From Chryseobacterium wanjuense (GTDB taxonomy: Bacteria > Bacteroidota > Bacteroidia > Flavobacteriales > Weeksellaceae), in the NCBI RefSeq assembly GCF_900111495.1, contig NZ_FOIU01000003.1, positions 124,001 through 188,000 of the forward strand: a stretch of DNA of 64,000 nt, given 5' to 3'. The notes beneath the pieces are model-generated. The model searched no databases, was not told the origin of the DNA, and worked only from the letters and a program-made list of their open reading frames with translations. Positions 61,450 to 64,000 of this stretch are shown piece after piece (within the stretch, counting starts at the first letter, position 1; the number at the start of each line of letters is the position of its first letter). Made by a program: the position numbers and the translations under genes.

Positions 61450-62130
61450 ATGATTAACGAGGAAATAATTCAACGAATTGAAATAAACATACAAAATTTT
61501 AAAGATAACTTTAAAAATGATTATAAATTATTGTCTGTAGCCAGTCCAAAATCGATAGAAAATTTTGAAAGCAAATTTGCCGTTAAAATTCCTGATGATT
61601 TTAAATGGTTCCTGTTAAATATTTCCAATGGAATTGTGAATACTGAGCAATATGGCTTTAATTTAATTGATAGAATAGATTTTTCAGATTACTATTATTT
61701 GCCCGATGAATTCAACCCTTCATTACCTTTTAAATTAAATGATGATTTTGACTTTGAAACTGATGAATATGATGATTTTATCAATGGAACCATTCATTTA
61801 GCAGGATATGGCTGTGGTTGTTATTCATTTATAGTTGTAAATGGCGAGGAATATGGAAATGTCTGGATTGATAATTATGCTTCTAACTCTGAGGTGAGTC
61901 CTATAAAAAGTGAACTAAAAAACAGGCTCAATTTTCACGAATGGTTAGACGAAAAAATAAATTCCATGATTTCTCAAAAAAATGAAAAAGAAAATTTTAG
62001 ACAGAAACAGCTTCAGGAAGAAAAAAAGCAAGTACATCAGCACTATGAAAAATTGAAATCAGACTTTAATGGTAAAGCTTCAAATGTTCGCTTATCCATT
62101 TTTGAAAAAATTAAACAAATTTTTAAATAA
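61450..62130 (+). CDS. SMI1/KNR4 (SUKH) family protein
   Basis: 226 aa. The SUKH core SIENFESKFAVKIPDDFKWFLLNISNG, with LAGYGCGCYSFIVVNGEEYGNVWIDN later, is followed by a Lys/Glu/Gln coiled tail (about 175-226). SUKH proteins are frequent immunity proteins against contact-dependent and polymorphic toxins. No toxin gene is adjacent, so it is an orphan here. AT-rich like its neighbours and bracketed by duplicated ABC-F ends. Confidence 0.85.
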   Translation: MINEEIIQRIEINIQNFKDNFKNDYKLLSVASPKSIENFESKFAVKIPDDFKWFLLNISNGIVNTEQYGFNLIDRIDFSDYYYLPDEFNPSLPFKLNDDFDFETDEYDDFINGTIHLAGYGCGCYSFIVVNGEEYGNVWIDNYASNSEVSPIKSELKNRLNFHEWLDEKINSMISQKNEKENFRQKQLQEEKKQVHQHYEKLKSDFNGKASNVRLSIFEKIKQIFK

Positions 62131-62197
62131 CAAATACTACAGATTAATCTGAAAGATTTTTTCTTTTGAGATTACTCTGACAATTATTAAATAAATT

Positions 62198-62785
62198 ATG
62201 AACAAACAATTAAAAACACTTATCCTCCTTTTATTACCATTTTTCTTTTTAAATGCTCAAAATAAAATAACAGAATATTTAAATATTCCGGGGCCTATTA
62301 TGCTTGATTCCAAAACATATCAATTAGTGTGGAGCTCACATCCAAATGAAAATTATTTTAAACAGGAATATCTGAGTTCAAATGAAAATCTTCAAAAGTA
62401 CAATACGATGGTTTTGATCGATTTTGTAAAGGGAAATTTTGAGATCAAAGATGCAATTAATCAAAAAGTGACCGAACTTGAGGAAATAAAAAAGACCAAT
62501 CCTGTAGTAAACTATCAGGTATTTGAAAATAATGGAGAATACATTCTGGATTTTCTAATAACTGAAAATTCTAAAGACGGAAAAGAAATATTGATAGCAG
62601 AAAGAAATGTTTACCGTTACAAGCTTATTAATGAAAACAATAATAAAGGAGTTATGCTATTTGCAGTAAGTGAAAGGGGCTACAAAGAAAATATGGAGGC
62701 TTTTTTTAACAATCTCAAAGAGAATTCTACCAAGCTAGTAGAAATTGTAGGAAATTACAAACTCCCTGATATTAAAATAAAATAG
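62198..62785 (+). CDS. Hypothetical secreted protein
   Basis: 195 aa. Signal peptide (MNKQLKTLILLLLPFFFLNAQ), then ITEYLNIPGPIMLDSKTYQLVWSSHPNENYFKQEYL, with later charged beta/alpha segments (GKEILIAERNVYRYKLINENN). No known domain is recognised. It lies 67 nt after the SUKH gene on the same strand and may be co-transcribed. Exported to the periplasm or surface. Confidence 0.7.
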   Translation: MNKQLKTLILLLLPFFFLNAQNKITEYLNIPGPIMLDSKTYQLVWSSHPNENYFKQEYLSSNENLQKYNTMVLIDFVKGNFEIKDAINQKVTELEEIKKTNPVVNYQVFENNGEYILDFLITENSKDGKEILIAERNVYRYKLINENNNKGVMLFAVSERGYKENMEAFFNNLKENSTKLVEIVGNYKLPDIKIK

Positions 62786-62851
62786 TGAATTACCATTCTG
62801 CAAAAACCTTCAACTATCTTAGTTTTCTGCAGGCTGACAATAACATGAAAC

Positions 62852-62884
62852 AAACCTAACAGGCTTTAAAAACCTGTTAGGTTT
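62852..62884 (-). terminator. ABC-F terminator, nested AACCT hairpin
   Basis: AAACCTAACAGGCTTT, loop aa, and AACCTGTTAGGTTT. Copy of the hairpin at 61051-61099, in the same position relative to the ABC-F 3' end. Confidence 0.75.
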
Positions 62885-62905
62885 AGAGTTTGCAAAGACA
62901 TATTT

Positions 62906-64000
62906 TTAATCCAAAGAGACTTCACCACTCACCCCAATCTCCTCCAAAAACACCCCATCATGCGAAATCACCACCAAAGTTCCATGATAATCCTTAATAG
63001 AATTCGTCAAAATTTCCACGTTTTGAAGGTCTAAATTATTCGTCGGTTCATCGAGAATAATCATATCGGGAGCTTTATTACTGATGGAAAGTCCGCACAG
63101 AAGGAGTCGCAGACGTTCTCCGCCGCTCAGAACACCGCATTTTTTGTCCCAGGTTTCCTTTCCGAATAAAAATCTTGACAGTAAGGTTTTCACTTCCGAT
63201 TCCTGCATCGCATTGTCATTGAACTGTTGGGCAAAATCATACACCGTCGCATTTTTATCAATCAAAGAATACTCCTGATCAATATAAATCATCTGAAAAT
63301 CCGACTTTGAAATCATCCCGACAGAAGGTTGTAAATCTCCCAACAAGAGCTTTATCAACGTCGTTTTCCCCGAACCGTTCGAACCTTTGATGGAAATCCT
63401 GTCACCGCTTCGGATTTCAAGATTGAGGTTTTCTTTCCAAAGATTTTTTTCATTATATTTAAAATTAATTTCCTCCGCTGAAATCAAAATTTTCCCCGAA
63501 TGCAGATTCGAATCATTAAAATTAACCTTCATCTGATCCGAATTTCTCACCGACGAACGCAAGTCCCGCAAGTCACCCGAAATATCATTAATTTTCTCGG
63601 CATGAATGGATTTTAATTTTGAAGAATTTTTCTCTGCATTATTTCGCAGCGTATTCATCATAATTCTCGCCACACCCGATTTCTCCTGCTTTCCTTTTCC
63701 TCGTGCATCGAGTTTTTGCTTTCGTTCCAAGGTTTCGCGTTCCTTTTCTTTTGCCTTTTTCAATGCCCTTTCTTTGGAATGAATATCGTTTTGCAAGGCT
63801 TCATTTTCAATTTCTTTTTGTTCGGCATAAAAATCATAATTTCCGCCATAGATCGAAATTCCCTGATTGCTCAGTTCAAAAATGGTATCAACTAAATTCA
63901 GCAAAGTCCGGTCATGACTGACAATCACAACCGTTGAGCTTGTTTTTTCAATAAAATCATACAACAGATTCCGCCCTTCCAAATCTAGGTGATTCGTTGG
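62906..64000 (-). CDS. ABC-F family ATPase, C-terminal part (runs off right edge)
   Basis: The frame is open to base 64000 and begins there with PTNHLDLEGRN from the first ATPase domain, so the gene continues outside the window. Visible parts: the linker between the two ABC domains, rich in Lys/Glu (about the first 110 residues here), a second Walker A GSNGSGKTTLIKLLLG, signature LSGGERLRLLLCG and Walker B DMIILDEPTNNLDL. ABC-F proteins act on ribosomes in translation or antibiotic protection rather than transport. The C-terminus EEIGVSGEVSLD is atypical compared with the orphan copy at 61112. Confidence 0.92.
   Translation of the reverse strand, partial: PTNHLDLEGRNLLYDFIEKTSSTVVIVSHDRTLLNLVDTIFELSNQGISIYGGNYDFYAEQKEIENEALQNDIHSKERALKKAKEKERETLERKQKLDARGKGKQEKSGVARIMMNTLRNNAEKNSSKLKSIHAEKINDISGDLRDLRSSVRNSDQMKVNFNDSNLHSGKILISAEEINFKYNEKNLWKENLNLEIRSGDRISIKGSNGSGKTTLIKLLLGDLQPSVGMISKSDFQMIYIDQEYSLIDKNATVYDFAQQFNDNAMQESEVKTLLSRFLFGKETWDKKCGVLSGGERLRLLLCGLSISNKAPDMIILDEPTNNLDLQNVEILTNSIKDYHGTLVVISHDGVFLEEIGVSGEVSLD

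Overview
The window is a contiguous 64 kb piece of a Bacteroidota (Flavobacteriia) chromosome, most likely Chryseobacterium or a close relative in the Weeksellaceae. This is inferred from low GC, promoters of the TTG-N(18-20)-TAnnTTTG type, GLPGLI and DUF5683 proteins, a very large signal peptidase I, cell-surface fibre-like proteins with VGIxTxxPxxxLDVNG starts, and tRNA genes without encoded CCA. No rRNA, integrase, transposase or CRISPR array is visible. Both ends cut genes: a CinA-type gene on the left and an ABC-F ATPase on the right.

Left third (1-15.2 kb): housekeeping and sensory genes. These are partial cinA, a Blc-like lipocalin, a LytS/LytTR-type two-component pair with a G-rich heptamer spacer between the genes, a SIMPL + von Willebrand A pair, a FAD-dependent oxidoreductase ending on a perfect 29-bp-stem hairpin, a small SpoIIAA/STAS-like protein, a homologue of the cyanobacterial lectin MVL, a divergent MFS/AraC pair, lipoyl synthase, an ECF sigma factor, a GLPGLI protein, a small secreted peptide and an XRE regulator with a coiled-coil tail.

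Middle (15.3-35.3 kb): tyrS is followed by a surface-protein island with three tandem paralogues of about 440 aa. These sit in duplicated segments that also carry flanking terminators and long leaders. Beyond lie a lipoprotein, an esterase, a retropepsin-like PDZ protease, a YkuD L,D-transpeptidase, a UbiA-family enzyme, a YadA-head/S74 fibre protein, a C1q-like fibre protein and a propeller histidine kinase with its NarL-type regulator.

35.3-42.6 kb: an unusual tRNA-Asp array (three intact genes, four full-length degenerate copies and one truncated copy) ends in two near-identical GIY-YIG ORFs that read into tRNA D-arm sequence. It is followed by trxA, a cysteine desulfurase, a PrcB-like lipoprotein and a set of HAD phosphatase, DprE2-like, DprE1-like and DPPR-synthase-like genes. 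Together these last four could make a polyprenyl-phosphate-arabinose sugar donor.

42.6-52.4 kb: envelope and core genes (OmpA-family lipoprotein, lipocalin-like lipoprotein, subtilisin-like protease, WbqC, LepB, DapB, DUF5683, ParB, ParA, TonB). The parAB-tonB block carries an inverted pair of perfect DnaA boxes as its terminator stem and a candidate parS-like palindrome in lepB, which suggests an origin-proximal position.

52.8-57.6 kb: the strongest candidate for an undescribed system, a three-gene set of two large, mutually related proteins without signal peptides plus a PG-binding/N-acetylmuramidase protein. The rest is purA, with its terminator region triplicated downstream, and a defence/addiction-like block (DUF4238, ParD-ParE, SMI1/KNR4). 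In that block the 3' end of the ABC-F gene, its terminator and a broken parDE copy form a direct-repeat scar.
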